DNA of 64,000 nucleotides. It comes from Streptomyces sp. RPA4-2. Its GTDB lineage: Bacteria; Actinomycetota; Actinomycetes; Streptomycetales; Streptomycetaceae. Of the stretch, positions 53,431-62,248 are shown in pieces. The stretch's first letter is position 1; every line of letters begins with the position of its first letter. The position numbers and the translations under genes were made by a program. The DNA is taken from NCBI RefSeq assembly GCF_012273515.2, contig NZ_CP050975.2:7750001-7814000 (forward strand), given 5' to 3'. The notes below the pieces were generated by a model. The model was given only the letters and a program-made list of their open reading frames with translations, was not told the origin of the DNA and searched no databases.

Positions 53431-54381
53431 ATGAGCGCGCGCCTGCGCGCGATCGCGCGGCAGACCGAGGAGGCCGTGGCGGCGGGTTCGTACCGCGGAC
53501 CGCACGGACGGGTGGTGCCGATCGCCGCGGCGGTCGAGGCCGCGCGGGCCGGGACGCGCATGTACGGGCCGGGTCCGATCGGGGTGCCGGCCGGTGGTCC
53601 CGCGGCCTTTGCCACGGGCTTCGCCGGCACGTCGTTCGAGGTCACGGGCGAGAGCAGCACGCAGGCCGCGGAACGGCTGACGGGCGAGGGCGCCCAGGGC
53701 CCGTCGGGCCCCGTCGCCGTGCTGAACTTCGCCTCGGCGCGGAACCCCGGCGGTGGCTATCTGAGGGGCGCGCAGGCCCAGGAGGAGGACCTGTGCCGGG
53801 CGTCGGCGCTCTACGCCTGCCTGCTGCGGGTCCGCGAGTTCTACGACCACCACCGCGCCCACCCGGACCCGTTCTACTCCGACCGGGTCATCCATTCGCC
53901 CGCCGTGCCCGTCTTCCGCGGCGGTCGCGGTGAGCTGCTCGACGTGCCGTACACCGCCGGATTCCTGACCGCGGCGGCCCCGAACGCCTCGGTCGTGCTG
54001 CGCACGGCCCCGGAGCGCGCGGACGAGCTGCCGCGCGCCCTGGCCGTCCGGGCCGAGCGGGTGCTGGAGACCGCCGCGGCCGAGGGGTACCGGCGCCTGA
54101 TCCTGGGTGCCTGGGGCTGCGGCGTCTTCGGCAACGACCCGGCGCAGGTCGCCGCGGCCTTCCGTGACCTGCTGGTCGGGGGCCGCTTCGAGGGGTTCTT
54201 CGACCAGGTGGTTTTCGGTGTCCTGGATCGCACCCCGGGCGCGGCGACACGGACGGTGTTCGAACGGACGTTCGCGACCGCGGTGCAGGGACACGGACGC
54301 TCCGCCGATCGGGTGAGGAACCGCGTGGCCCCTCACCCGCACGGTCCGCCGGGCGTCCCGGGCGGTCAGTTCCAGCCGTAG
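53431..54381 (+). CDS. PARG-like macrodomain protein, TIGR02452 family
   Basis: The 316-residue protein has an N-terminal helical part, then a macrodomain with the bacterial poly(ADP-ribose) glycohydrolase signature: GGG followed by seven residues and QEE (GGGYLRGAQAQEE, about 107-119), preceded by LNFASARNP. WGCGVFGNDP near the end supports this. It would remove ADP-ribose polymers or modify ADP-ribosylated molecules in the cytoplasm. GGGGGTG precedes ATG 53431. It is divergent from egtABCD across 280 bp and converges with the PemK-like gene, overlapping it by 16 bp. No ADP-ribosyltransferase gene is visible nearby. Confidence 0.9.
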   Translation: MSARLRAIARQTEEAVAAGSYRGPHGRVVPIAAAVEAARAGTRMYGPGPIGVPAGGPAAFATGFAGTSFEVTGESSTQAAERLTGEGAQGPSGPVAVLNFASARNPGGGYLRGAQAQEEDLCRASALYACLLRVREFYDHHRAHPDPFYSDRVIHSPAVPVFRGGRGELLDVPYTAGFLTAAAPNASVVLRTAPERADELPRALAVRAERVLETAAAEGYRRLILGAWGCGVFGNDPAQVAAAFRDLLVGGRFEGFFDQVVFGVLDRTPGAATRTVFERTFATAVQGHGRSADRVRNRVAPHPHGPPGVPGGQFQP

Positions 54382-54821
54382 CGCTCCCGCAGGCGGTGCA
54401 CCACCAGGTTGAACCGCATCCGGTCCAGCGCGCACGCCTCGCGCCGCATGCCGTCCTCGTGCAGCCGCAGCACCCGGTCCACGGCCACCCACGAGTCCCG
54501 GCCCGTGCGGTCCCACGGACCGCTGCCTATCGGTACCCACTCCCGGTCGCCGTCGTGCCGCTTGCTCGACAACTGGACGGCGAGCAGGGTGCCCGCGGTC
54601 TCGCGCGCGACGACGAGCACCGGGCGGTCCTTGCCCCGCCCGTCGTTCTCCTCGAAGGGCACCCAGGTCCAGACGATCTCGCCGGGATCGGGGTCGCCGT
54701 CGTGCGCGGGGGAGTACTCCGTGCGTACCCGGCCCACCGCGCGGGGCTCGGCCTCCGTGGTGGCCGAAGGGCCGTAGCGGCCGGGGACATGCTCGTCGGT
54801 GTCATCGGTAAAGGCATTCAC
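54366..54821 (-). CDS. PemK/MazF-like protein without visible antitoxin
   Basis: The product has 151 residues. After a polar N-terminal extension (1-60), the core reads PGEIVWTWVPFEENDGRGKDRPVLVVARE, DSWVAVDRVLRLHEDGMRR (both quoted in part) and FNLVVHRLRERYGW. This is the PemK/MazF fold of type II toxins, but the form with the long N-terminus is a widespread actinobacterial protein often annotated simply as type II toxin-antitoxin PemK/MazF family. No antitoxin-like gene is adjacent, so toxicity is doubtful. I took GTG 54821; GTG 54830 is also possible. Confidence 0.75.
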   Translation of the reverse strand: MNAFTDDTDEHVPGRYGPSATTEAEPRAVGRVRTEYSPAHDGDPDPGEIVWTWVPFEENDGRGKDRPVLVVARETAGTLLAVQLSSKRHDGDREWVPIGSGPWDRTGRDSWVAVDRVLRLHEDGMRREACALDRMRFNLVVHRLRERYGWN

Positions 54822-54914
54822 GCGGGCCACGTTAGAGCCCGCGCGTCCGCGGCTCGTCGACGGGGCCCACGGGAGGACCCCGGCGCGCGACACCCGGTCC
54901 TCCGCGCCGACAGC

Positions 54915-54954
54915 GCTTCGGGCGCCCGGGAGGCAACTCCCGGACGCCCGAAGC
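54915..54954 (-). terminator. Strong hairpin terminator after the flotillin gene
   Basis: An 18-bp stem with one mismatch (GCTTCGGGCGCCCGGGAG with its partner) is closed by a GCAA tetraloop, 10 bp after the flotillin stop. Confidence 0.85.
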
Positions 54955-54963
54955 TTCATGCGG

Positions 54964-56451
54964 TCACTTGCCGTCCCCCTCCACCGGCACCTTCTCCGCG
55001 CGGGGCGGCACGAATCCGTTGACCGCGGCGCCGTTGCCCGCGGCAGCCCCGTCCTGGTTCATCGACGAGAGCAACTGCCGGGCCAGACCCAGGCCCGTGC
55101 CGCCCATGGTGAGCGCCTTGGCGAACATGTCCGACATGCCGTCGGCGCCGTTGAGCAGCACCATGTGGTCGACGTTGCCGAACGCGCTCGCCCCCGCCCG
55201 GACGATCTCCGGCCAGTTCTCGGCGAGTTGCTGGGCGACCACGGCCTCCTGGTTCTCGGCGAGGGCCGCGGCCCTCGCCTTGATGGTCTCCGCCTCCGCG
55301 AGACCCTGCGCGCGGGTCGCCTCGGCGGTCGCGAGACCCTTGGCCTGGGCGGCGGCGGCCTCGGCCTCACCGGTGGCCCTGGTCGCCATGGCGGCCGCGG
55401 CACCCCGCGCCTTCGTCGCCTCGGCCTCGGCGTTCGCGGCGGTCTTCACCCGGTTCGCCTCGGCCGCCGCCGCGAGTTCGGTCTCCTTGGCCTTGGCCTG
55501 CGCGGCGGAGATCCGCGCGTCGCGTTCCGCCTCGGCCCGCGCACGGGTCTCGTACGCCTGAGCGTCCGCCGGCTTGCGGACGTCCGCCTGGAGCTGCTGT
55601 TCCCGGCGCTGCGCCTCGAGTTCGGCGATCCGGGTCTCCTGTACGACGACATCCTGCCGGGCGGCTGCCGCGGCGAGCGGTCCCGCCTGCTGTGCCTTCG
55701 CCCCGGCCTTGTCGCGCTCGGCCTGGTAACCGGCCTGCAGGATCTCGCTGTCCCGGGTCGCCTCCGACATCCGGGCCGCCGCCTTCTGCTCGGCCTCGGT
55801 GGCGAGACGGTTCGCCTCCGCCTGCGCGATGCGCGCGTCGCGCTGTACGGCGGCGGCGTGCGGCATCGCGAGGTTCTTGATGTAACCGGTCGGGTCCTCG
55901 ATCTCGTGGATCTGGAGCGAGTCGACGATCAGGCCCAGCTTCTCCATCTCGGTACCGCACGCGGCCCGTGTCTGACCGGTCAGTTTCTCCCGGTCGCGGA
56001 TCATGTCCTCGACGGTCAACCCGCCGACGATGGACCGCAGATGACCGGCGAACACGTTGTGCACCCGCTCCGACATCATCTTCTGCTGGTCGAGGAACCG
56101 ACGCCCCGCGTTGGCGATCGACACGAAGTCGTCGCCCACCTTGAAGATGACCACGCCCCGCACCTTCAGCGGAATGCCCTGGGTGGTCACGCAGTCCACG
56201 TGCAACTCGGTCTCGTTGAGATCCAGCGAGATCTTCCGCACCGCCTGCACACCCGGCATCACCAGCGTGCCGCGCCCCGTCACGATACGGAAACCCATGC
56301 CCTCTTCGAGGCCTTCGGTCCGATGCTTCGAACCGGAGATGATCAGTGCCTCGTTGGGCTCCGCCACCCGCCACATGAGCTTGAAGACCACGATCACGAA
56401 AATCAGCGCGAGGACAACCGTCCCCGCCACGACGCCGACAACCATCGGCAT
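54964..56451 (-). CDS. Flotillin-like SPFH protein
   Basis: The product has 495 residues. One N-terminal membrane helix (about 2-24) is followed by an SPFH domain (ISLDLNETELHVDCVTTQG, VEDMIRDREKLTGQ and LIVDSLQIHEIED) and a very long coiled coil rich in Ala and Glu (about 215-420, repeats such as AEAEATKARGAAAAMATRA). The C-terminus is Gly/Asn-rich. It is the YqiK/FloA-FloT type, which forms membrane microdomains and scaffolds other proteins. It follows, on the same strand with a 145-bp gap, a small protein gene at 56597 that could play the part of the NfeD partner. Confidence 0.93.
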   Translation of the reverse strand: MPMVVGVVAGTVVLALIFVIVVFKLMWRVAEPNEALIISGSKHRTEGLEEGMGFRIVTGRGTLVMPGVQAVRKISLDLNETELHVDCVTTQGIPLKVRGVVIFKVGDDFVSIANAGRRFLDQQKMMSERVHNVFAGHLRSIVGGLTVEDMIRDREKLTGQTRAACGTEMEKLGLIVDSLQIHEIEDPTGYIKNLAMPHAAAVQRDARIAQAEANRLATEAEQKAAARMSEATRDSEILQAGYQAERDKAGAKAQQAGPLAAAAARQDVVVQETRIAELEAQRREQQLQADVRKPADAQAYETRARAEAERDARISAAQAKAKETELAAAAEANRVKTAANAEAEATKARGAAAAMATRATGEAEAAAAQAKGLATAEATRAQGLAEAETIKARAAALAENQEAVVAQQLAENWPEIVRAGASAFGNVDHMVLLNGADGMSDMFAKALTMGGTGLGLARQLLSSMNQDGAAAGNGAAVNGFVPPRAEKVPVEGDGK

Positions 56452-56596
56452 ACGCCCCCTTTTGATGGTGCCCTATCGGCACCGAACGAAGGGAGTGTGC
56501 TCCTGTGCGGGACCAGGGTGAAGACGCTGACGATTCCTTGTTGCAATCTTGACGCACACCGCTCTCACCTGGGGTGGAGCGCGCACAGACGAGCTG

Positions 56597-56815
56597 TCAA
56601 CTGTCGTATGCGGCCGAGACGTACACCGTGCGCGGCGCCAGGTACTCGACGACCATCACCACCGTGCCGCACTCGATGCGCTCCTTGGCGGTGGCGGGGT
56701 AGGCGAGGAAGTGCTCGGCACCCCCGCGCACGCGGACGATCACCTCACCGACGAGCCCGGGTCCGACCGTCCCGGTCACCCGCCCCATCAATCCGACCAT
56801 CGACGCATCGTCCAT
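56597..56815 (-). CDS. Small OB-fold-like protein, possible NfeD-type partner of flotillin
   Basis: The 72-residue product is a beta-rich protein: VGLMGRVTGTVGPGLVGEVI, GTVVMVVEYLAPRTVYVSAA. It resembles the soluble NfeD C-terminal OB fold, in which a short barrel starts with the sequence GxxGxV. NfeD proteins are usually partners of SPFH proteins, and a flotillin gene follows on the same strand. It has no membrane helix, unlike full NfeD. ATG 56815 has only a weak RBS (CTGGGG). The call is by pattern and position. Confidence 0.65.
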   Translation of the reverse strand: MDDASMVGLMGRVTGTVGPGLVGEVIVRVRGGAEHFLAYPATAKERIECGTVVMVVEYLAPRTVYVSAAYDS

Positions 56816-56841
56816 GGCCCCAGCGTACGGCGCGAAGTCGA

Positions 56842-58266
56842 TTACACAGCAGGGGAATCCGCCGGGGCCTCGTGCGGCGGCCACCTTTCGTGCCAGCGCT
56901 GGTCGTCCTCCAGCTGGGAGGCCAGCGAGACGAGCAACGGCTCGCTGTGCGCGGGGCCGAGGAGTTGAGCACCGACCGGCAGCCCCTCGCCGACGAAACC
57001 GGCGGGTACGTTCACACCCGGCCACCCCAGGATGTTCCACGGCCAGGCGTACGGGCAGGCGGCGATCACGGCCCGTTCGGTGTCCAGCCCGCTCATGTTC
57101 GCCATCGAGCCGATGCGCAGCGGGGGAGCGGCCGTGGTGGGCGCGAGCAGCACGTCGTAGGTGTCGAAGAGCGCACCGATCCGGCGGTGCAGGGTCGCCT
57201 CGGCGCGCCGGGCCACCCGCAGGGGCGCGCCCCCGAGCAGCCGGCCGAGGCGGGCCGCTTCCCGGGTGCGCGGGTCCAGGAGGTGCGGGTGGGGCGCGTC
57301 GCGGACCCGTTCGGCGATACCCGCCGTCGCGCGCGGGACGAACGTGAGCCCGATCCGCCCGTAGCGGGGCTCGGCCTCCTCCACGGTGTGCCCGAGCGCC
57401 GCGATCCGCTCCGCGAGCGCCACCACCTTGGCCCGTACGACCGGGTCGAGCCGTGCGGGCACCGCCGTGAACGGCGGCTTCAGCGACAGGGCGATCCGCA
57501 GCCGGCCCGGCTCGCGGCCCACCGCGTCGGACACCCGCAGCACGGGCGGGCGGTGCAGATCGCCGTCACGGTTGCCGCTCGCCGCGTCCAGGAGCAGCGC
57601 CGCGTCCGCCACCGAGCGGGCGAGGGTGCCGTTGACCGTGATGCCCTGGAAGGACTCGGGGCGCGGCCAGGTGGAGATCCGGCCGCGCTGCGGCTTGATC
57701 CCGATCAGATGGGTCCAGGAGGCCGGGATACGGACGGAGCCCGCGCCGTCCGAGCCCAGCGCCGCCGGGACCAGACCCGCCGCGACCGCCGCCGCGGAGC
57801 CGCCGGAGGAGCCGCCGGGGGTGTGGTCGGCGTGCCAGGGATTGCGGGTGGCGCCGAAGGCCGGGCCCTCCGTGAACGGCCACTGGCCGAGTTCGCAGGT
57901 GTTGGTCTTGCCGATGACGATCGCCCCGGCGGCACGCAGCCGGCGCACCGCCTCCCCGTCCTGGGCCACGGGCGGGAAGACCCCCCGGCAGCCGAACGCG
58001 GTCGGCTCCCCGGCCACGTCCATGTCGTCCTTCACCGCGACCGGCACCCCCAGCAGCGGCCGGCGGTGTCCCGCGGCGAGTTCCCTGTCCGCCGCGTCCG
58101 CCTCGGCGAGCGCCGCCTCGGCGCGCACCAGACGGAAGGCGTTCAGAGAGGGCTGGGTCGCCTCGATGCGGGCCAGCGCCCGTTCGACCAGTTCACGCGA
58201 GCTCACCTCGCCCGCGGCCAGGGCGCGGGCACACTCCGCCAGACCTGCGGCACGGTCGTCAGCCAT
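56842..58266 (-). CDS. Amidase (amidase signature family)
   Basis: The 474-residue protein has the Ser-cis-Ser-Lys triad region: Lys in VPVAVKDDMDV, the signature TPGGSSGGSAAAVAAG, and GSDGAGSVRIPAS with the nucleophile Ser. It hydrolyses an amide or ester of unknown type. GGAGGTG precedes ATG 58266. It is followed closely by the small OB-like protein gene (26-bp gap) and is divergent from a LacI regulator, which may control it. Confidence 0.93.
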   Translation of the reverse strand: MADDRAAGLAECARALAAGEVSSRELVERALARIEATQPSLNAFRLVRAEAALAEADAADRELAAGHRRPLLGVPVAVKDDMDVAGEPTAFGCRGVFPPVAQDGEAVRRLRAAGAIVIGKTNTCELGQWPFTEGPAFGATRNPWHADHTPGGSSGGSAAAVAAGLVPAALGSDGAGSVRIPASWTHLIGIKPQRGRISTWPRPESFQGITVNGTLARSVADAALLLDAASGNRDGDLHRPPVLRVSDAVGREPGRLRIALSLKPPFTAVPARLDPVVRAKVVALAERIAALGHTVEEAEPRYGRIGLTFVPRATAGIAERVRDAPHPHLLDPRTREAARLGRLLGGAPLRVARRAEATLHRRIGALFDTYDVLLAPTTAAPPLRIGSMANMSGLDTERAVIAACPYAWPWNILGWPGVNVPAGFVGEGLPVGAQLLGPAHSEPLLVSLASQLEDDQRWHERWPPHEAPADSPAV

Positions 58267-58325
58267 ACGGGACACCTCCGAAGGCACGTCGTCCACCGCA
58301 CGGTAACCGCCCAAGGAGGTATCCC

Positions 58326-58352
58326 GCACGAGGGGCGGAAGTTCCTTCGTGC
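58326..58352. promoter_or_regulatory. Candidate operator between amidase and LacI regulator
   Basis: GCACGA (58326-58331) and TCGTGC (58347-58352) form an inverted repeat around an imperfect GGAAGTTCC palindrome, in the divergent gap. Confidence 0.35.
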
Positions 58353-58363
58353 AAGCGGGTGTT

Positions 58364-58383
58364 CCGGGGCCCGCGGGCCCCGG
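58364..58383. repeat. 20-bp perfect palindrome upstream of the LacI regulator
   Basis: CCGGGGCCCGCGGGCCCCGG reads the same on both strands and lies 54 bp before ATG 58437. It could be an operator or simply a hairpin-forming GC run. Confidence 0.5.
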
Positions 58384-58436
58384 GGTCGCCCCGGCGCCGA
58401 GCGGTGCGCGGGGCTTCTGCAAGGATGCGGGGCGTC

Positions 58437-59471
58437 ATGGTGCAGATACCGAATCAGCCCGTCCCGCCGTCGCCCGCACAACGGCCCGTGCCGACGAGCG
58501 CCGATGTGGCCCGCCTGGCGGGCGTCTCCCGGGCCACCGTCTCGTACGTTCTGAACAACACCAGCGCCGTCCGGATCAGCGAGCCCACCCGCCGCCGCGT
58601 CCACGAGGCGGCCAAGGACCTCGGGTACGTTCCGCACGCGGCGGCCCGCAGTCTGCGGGCCGGGCACAGCCGGATGGTCCTGATGCCCGCCCCGACCGTG
58701 CCCGTGGGCCCGCTCTACGGTCAGTTCTTCAACGAGCTGCAGTGGGCGCTGGGCCGTTTGGACTACACCGTCGTCCAGTACGGCAGCGTCGGTCTGCACG
58801 GGGACGAGGCGGCCCGTGCCTGGGCGGAGCTGCGGCCGGTCGCCGTGCTGGTGCCCGGCAGTGGTCTCGGCCCGGAGGGTGTGGCCGTCCTCAAGCGCTC
58901 CGGGGCCCGGGCGGTGGTCACGCTCGGCCCCGAGCGGGTCGAGGGCGCGCACGCGCTCCTCATGGACCACGACCGGGTCGGCCACAGCGCGGGGGCCCAT
59001 CTGGCGGCCCGCGGCCGGCACCGCGTCGGAGTGGTGGTGCCCGAGGAACCGGGCCTGGAGATCTTCTCCAGGCCCCGCCTCGAAGGAGTACGCCGTGCCC
59101 TGCGCGGCACCGGCGCCACGACGACCGAGTTGCCGCTGGCGTACGAGGAGGAGGCCGCGGCCCGGCTCGCCGCCCGCTGGCGAGCGCTCGGCCTGGACGG
59201 CGTGTTCGCCTACAACGACGAGTACGCCATGCTGCTGATGAGGGCGCTCCAGGACGCGGGCATCGCCGTCCCGGACGAGACGGCCGTCATCGGCGCGGAC
59301 GACCTGATGCTCGGGCGGCTGCTGCGGCCCCGGCTCAGCACCGTCCACATCGAACTGCCGTCCGGTCGGGACCTCGCGGAGCTGGTCGACCGCGCGGTGC
59401 GCGAACCCGGCGCGCCGCCCGAGACCCACGAGGTACTGGGAGCGCGGGTCGTGCACCGCGACTCGAGCTGA
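58437..59471 (+). CDS. LacI-family transcriptional regulator
   Basis: The 344-residue protein has an N-terminal LacI helix-turn-helix (ADVARLAGVSRATVSYVLNN, then the hinge helix HEAAKDLGYVPHAAARSLR) and a periplasmic-binding-protein-like effector domain. The domain lacks a close match to sugar-binding members that I can name. ATG 58437 has AAGGAT ten bases before it; ATG 58425 is an alternative. It lies 63 bp ahead of pobA on the same strand, so it may regulate the pobA-aldehyde dehydrogenase operon, though pobA in Streptomyces is usually under an IclR-type PobR. It could also control the divergent amidase. Confidence 0.92.
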   Translation: MVQIPNQPVPPSPAQRPVPTSADVARLAGVSRATVSYVLNNTSAVRISEPTRRRVHEAAKDLGYVPHAAARSLRAGHSRMVLMPAPTVPVGPLYGQFFNELQWALGRLDYTVVQYGSVGLHGDEAARAWAELRPVAVLVPGSGLGPEGVAVLKRSGARAVVTLGPERVEGAHALLMDHDRVGHSAGAHLAARGRHRVGVVVPEEPGLEIFSRPRLEGVRRALRGTGATTTELPLAYEEEAAARLAARWRALGLDGVFAYNDEYAMLLMRALQDAGIAVPDETAVIGADDLMLGRLLRPRLSTVHIELPSGRDLAELVDRAVREPGAPPETHEVLGARVVHRDSS

Positions 59472-59534
59472 GAGAGGCTGGAGCTGGTCGCCGCCCGCAG
59501 CGAAGCGGACCGGACCGGGGACGGGAGGCGCGTC

Positions 59535-60713
59535 ATGCGGACCACGGTCGGCATCGTGGGCGGCGGCCCCGCCGGACTCCTGCTGGCCCGGCTGCTGCAC
59601 CGCGCGGGCATCGCCTGTGTCGTCCTGGAGAACAGGTCACGCGCCTACGCCGAACGCCGCCAGCGCGCCGGAATGCTGGAGCAGGGCACGGTCGACGCGC
59701 TACGGGAATGCGGCGCCGGAGACCGTCTCGACGTCGAGGGCCTGCCCCACCGCGGCATCGAGCTGCGCTTCGATCGCGAGCGCCACCACATCGACTTCCC
59801 CGCCCTCACCGGCGGCCGCGGCGTCATGATCTACCCGCAGACGGAGATCGTGAAGGACCTGATAGCTCTCCAACTGGCGGGCGGACCACCGCTGTTGTTC
59901 GAGGCCGAGGCGCTCGCCGTCGAGAGCCCGCTGAGCGACTCGCCCGTCGTGCGTTATGTGCACGAGGGCCGCGAACAGACCCTGGACTGCGACTACGTGG
60001 TGGGCTGCGACGGCGATCACGGCGTCTCGCGCGCGGCCTTCCCCGCCGGCACGTACCGCACCTACGCCCACGACTACCCGTACTCCTGGCTCGGGATCCT
60101 CGCCGATGTGCCGCCCTCCGGCGGGGAGTTGGTCTACGCGCGCGGTGCGACCGGCTTCGCCCTGCACAGCATGCGCTCGACCACGGTCTCGCGGCTCTAC
60201 CTACAGGTCCCGAACGGCACCGACCCCGACGACTGGTCCGACGAGCGCATCTGGGACGAACTCGCCGCGCGCTTCGCGGTCGACGGGGACTGGCGGCTGA
60301 ACCGCGGCACCATCACGGCCAAGTCCGTGACGTCGTTGCGCAGTCGCGTCCACGAGCCGATGCGCCACGGCCGGCTCCTCCTCGCCGGCGACGCCGCCCA
60401 CATCGTGCCGCCCACCGGGGCCAAGGGGCTCAACCTCGCCGTCTCCGACGTACGGGTCCTGGCCCGTGGCCTCATCGAACTGCACCGCACGGGCTCCACC
60501 CAACTCCTCGACCACTACTCGCAGTTGTGCCTCGACCGGGTCTGGCAGGCCACACGTTTCTCGTACGACATGACTAGGATGTTGCATGCTCAACCAGACG
60601 GGGATGCCTTCGACCACCGGATCCAGCTCGCCCGGCTCCGCCGGATCACGACATCCCGCCGGGCGGCCGCGGAACTGGCCGCGAACTACACGGGACTGCC
60701 GTTGGGACGGTGA
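59535..60713 (+). CDS. pobA: 4-hydroxybenzoate 3-monooxygenase
   Basis: The 392-residue protein matches the p-hydroxybenzoate hydroxylase length. FAD-binding GGGPAGLLLARLL, the NADPH/FAD motif CDGDHGVSR, and GDAAHIVPPTGAKGLNLAV are all present. It converts 4-hydroxybenzoate, NADPH and O2 to protocatechuate. GGGAGG precedes ATG 59535. The downstream aldehyde dehydrogenase (38-bp gap) could supply 4-hydroxybenzoate from the aldehyde. Ring-cleavage genes are not in the window. Confidence 0.95.
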   Translation: MRTTVGIVGGGPAGLLLARLLHRAGIACVVLENRSRAYAERRQRAGMLEQGTVDALRECGAGDRLDVEGLPHRGIELRFDRERHHIDFPALTGGRGVMIYPQTEIVKDLIALQLAGGPPLLFEAEALAVESPLSDSPVVRYVHEGREQTLDCDYVVGCDGDHGVSRAAFPAGTYRTYAHDYPYSWLGILADVPPSGGELVYARGATGFALHSMRSTTVSRLYLQVPNGTDPDDWSDERIWDELAARFAVDGDWRLNRGTITAKSVTSLRSRVHEPMRHGRLLLAGDAAHIVPPTGAKGLNLAVSDVRVLARGLIELHRTGSTQLLDHYSQLCLDRVWQATRFSYDMTRMLHAQPDGDAFDHRIQLARLRRITTSRRAAAELAANYTGLPLGR

Positions 60714-60751
60714 GCCCCGCGTGCTGATCAGCGAACGATCGGAGCCCCGAC

Positions 60752-62188
60752 ATGCCGCTGCTCGACCCCAGGACCTGGCAGTCCCGCACTCTGGCGGGCG
60801 GTGAGCACACCGTCACCGAGCCCGCCACCGGCGAGAGGCTCGCCACCGTCACCCTCGCCGCCGCCGAGGACGTCACGACGGCCGCGCGGGAGGCCCACGC
60901 GGCCCGGTCCGCGTGGGCCGGCACACCGCACTTCGTCCGCGCCGCGGTCCTGCGCAGGGCCGGCGACCTGTTCGCCGCGCACGCCGACGAACTGCGCGAA
61001 TGGATCGTGCGTGAGTCCGGATCCGTTCCGGGCAAGGCCGACTTCGAACTGCACGTCGCCGCGCAGGAGTGCTACGAGGCCGCCGCCCTCGCTTCCCGCC
61101 CCACGGGCCAGATCCTGCCGTCGGAGGCGCCGCGCCTGTCGTACACCCGGCGCGTCCCGGTCGGCGTCGTGGGCGTGATTGCCCCCTTCAACGCTCCGCT
61201 CATCCTCTCCATCCGCTCGGTGGCCCCGGCGCTCGCGCTCGGCAACGCCGTGGTGCTGAAGCCCGACCCGCGCACCGCGGTCTGCGGAGGCCTCGCGCTC
61301 GCGGCCGTACTCGCCGAGGCGGGCCTCCCGGAAGGACTGCTGCACATCCTGCCCGGCGGGGCCGGGACGGGCCGGGCGCTGGTGGACGACCCGCTGGTCC
61401 CGGTGATCTCCTTCACCGGCTCGACGGCCGCCGGGCGCGCGGTCGGCGAGGCGGCCGGCCGGCTCCTCAAGCGCGCGCACCTGGAACTGGGCGGGAACTC
61501 GGCCCTCGTCGTCCTGGAGGACGCCGACATCGACGCGGTCATCTCCACGGCTGCCTGGGGCTCGTTCTTCCACCAGGGCCAGATCTGCATGACGACAGGC
61601 CGCCACCTCGTCCACGCCTCCCTCTACGAGGAGTACGTCGAGCGGCTCGCCGCCAAGGCCGACTCGCTCGCCGTGGGCGACCCGCACCGCGAACAGGTGC
61701 ACCTCGGGCCCGTTATCGACAGCGCCCAACTCGCCAAGATCCAGGGGCTGGTGGAGTCCAGTACGGCGCGCGGGGCGAAGCTCGCGGCGGGCGGCACGCA
61801 CGAGAAGCTGTTCTACCGGCCGACCGTGCTCGCCGGCGTCGACGACACGACCCCCGCGTACACCGAAGAGGTCTTCGGCCCGGTCGCGCCGGTCCGGTCC
61901 TTCGCGGACACCGACGAGGCCGTGGCCCTCGCCTCGGCGGGCCCGTACGGCCTCTCGCTGGGCATCGTCACCCGGGACACCGCGCGCGGCCTGGACCTGG
62001 CCGAGCGCATCCCGACCGGGATCGCGCACATCAACGACCAGACCGTCAACGACGAGGCGGTCGCCCCGTTCGGCGGCACGGGCGCCTCCGGCACCGGCGC
62101 CCGCTTCGGCGGCGAGGCCAACCTGGAGGCCTTCACCGAGGTGCGCTGGACGACCGTGCGCGGGGACGTGGCACCGTACCCGTTCTGA
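60752..62188 (+). CDS. Aldehyde dehydrogenase, benzaldehyde/vanillin dehydrogenase-like
   Basis: The 478-residue protein has the NAD-ALDH pattern: GVIAPFNAPLILS, SFTGSTAAGRAVGE, the catalytic Glu in LELGGNSALVVL and catalytic Cys in HQGQICMTTGR. The branch with PFNAPL and YEEYVERLAAKADSL resembles vanillin/benzaldehyde dehydrogenases. It follows pobA with GGAG before ATG 60752, and the product of one could be the substrate of the other: 4-hydroxybenzaldehyde to 4-hydroxybenzoate to protocatechuate. Confidence 0.9.
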   Translation: MPLLDPRTWQSRTLAGGEHTVTEPATGERLATVTLAAAEDVTTAAREAHAARSAWAGTPHFVRAAVLRRAGDLFAAHADELREWIVRESGSVPGKADFELHVAAQECYEAAALASRPTGQILPSEAPRLSYTRRVPVGVVGVIAPFNAPLILSIRSVAPALALGNAVVLKPDPRTAVCGGLALAAVLAEAGLPEGLLHILPGGAGTGRALVDDPLVPVISFTGSTAAGRAVGEAAGRLLKRAHLELGGNSALVVLEDADIDAVISTAAWGSFFHQGQICMTTGRHLVHASLYEEYVERLAAKADSLAVGDPHREQVHLGPVIDSAQLAKIQGLVESSTARGAKLAAGGTHEKLFYRPTVLAGVDDTTPAYTEEVFGPVAPVRSFADTDEAVALASAGPYGLSLGIVTRDTARGLDLAERIPTGIAHINDQTVNDEAVAPFGGTGASGTGARFGGEANLEAFTEVRWTTVRGDVAPYPF

Positions 62189-62197
62189 TCCGTACGC

Positions 62198-62230
62198 GGG
62201 CCCCGGTCGAAACCCTGCCGACCGGGGCCC
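62198..62230. terminator. Bidirectional hairpin terminator
   Basis: A perfect 12-bp stem GGGCCCCGGTCG/CGACCGGGGCCC with a 9-base loop lies between the converging aldehyde dehydrogenase and thioredoxin genes. Confidence 0.85.
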
Positions 62231-62248
62231 ACGGGGCTTCCCCCGAGA

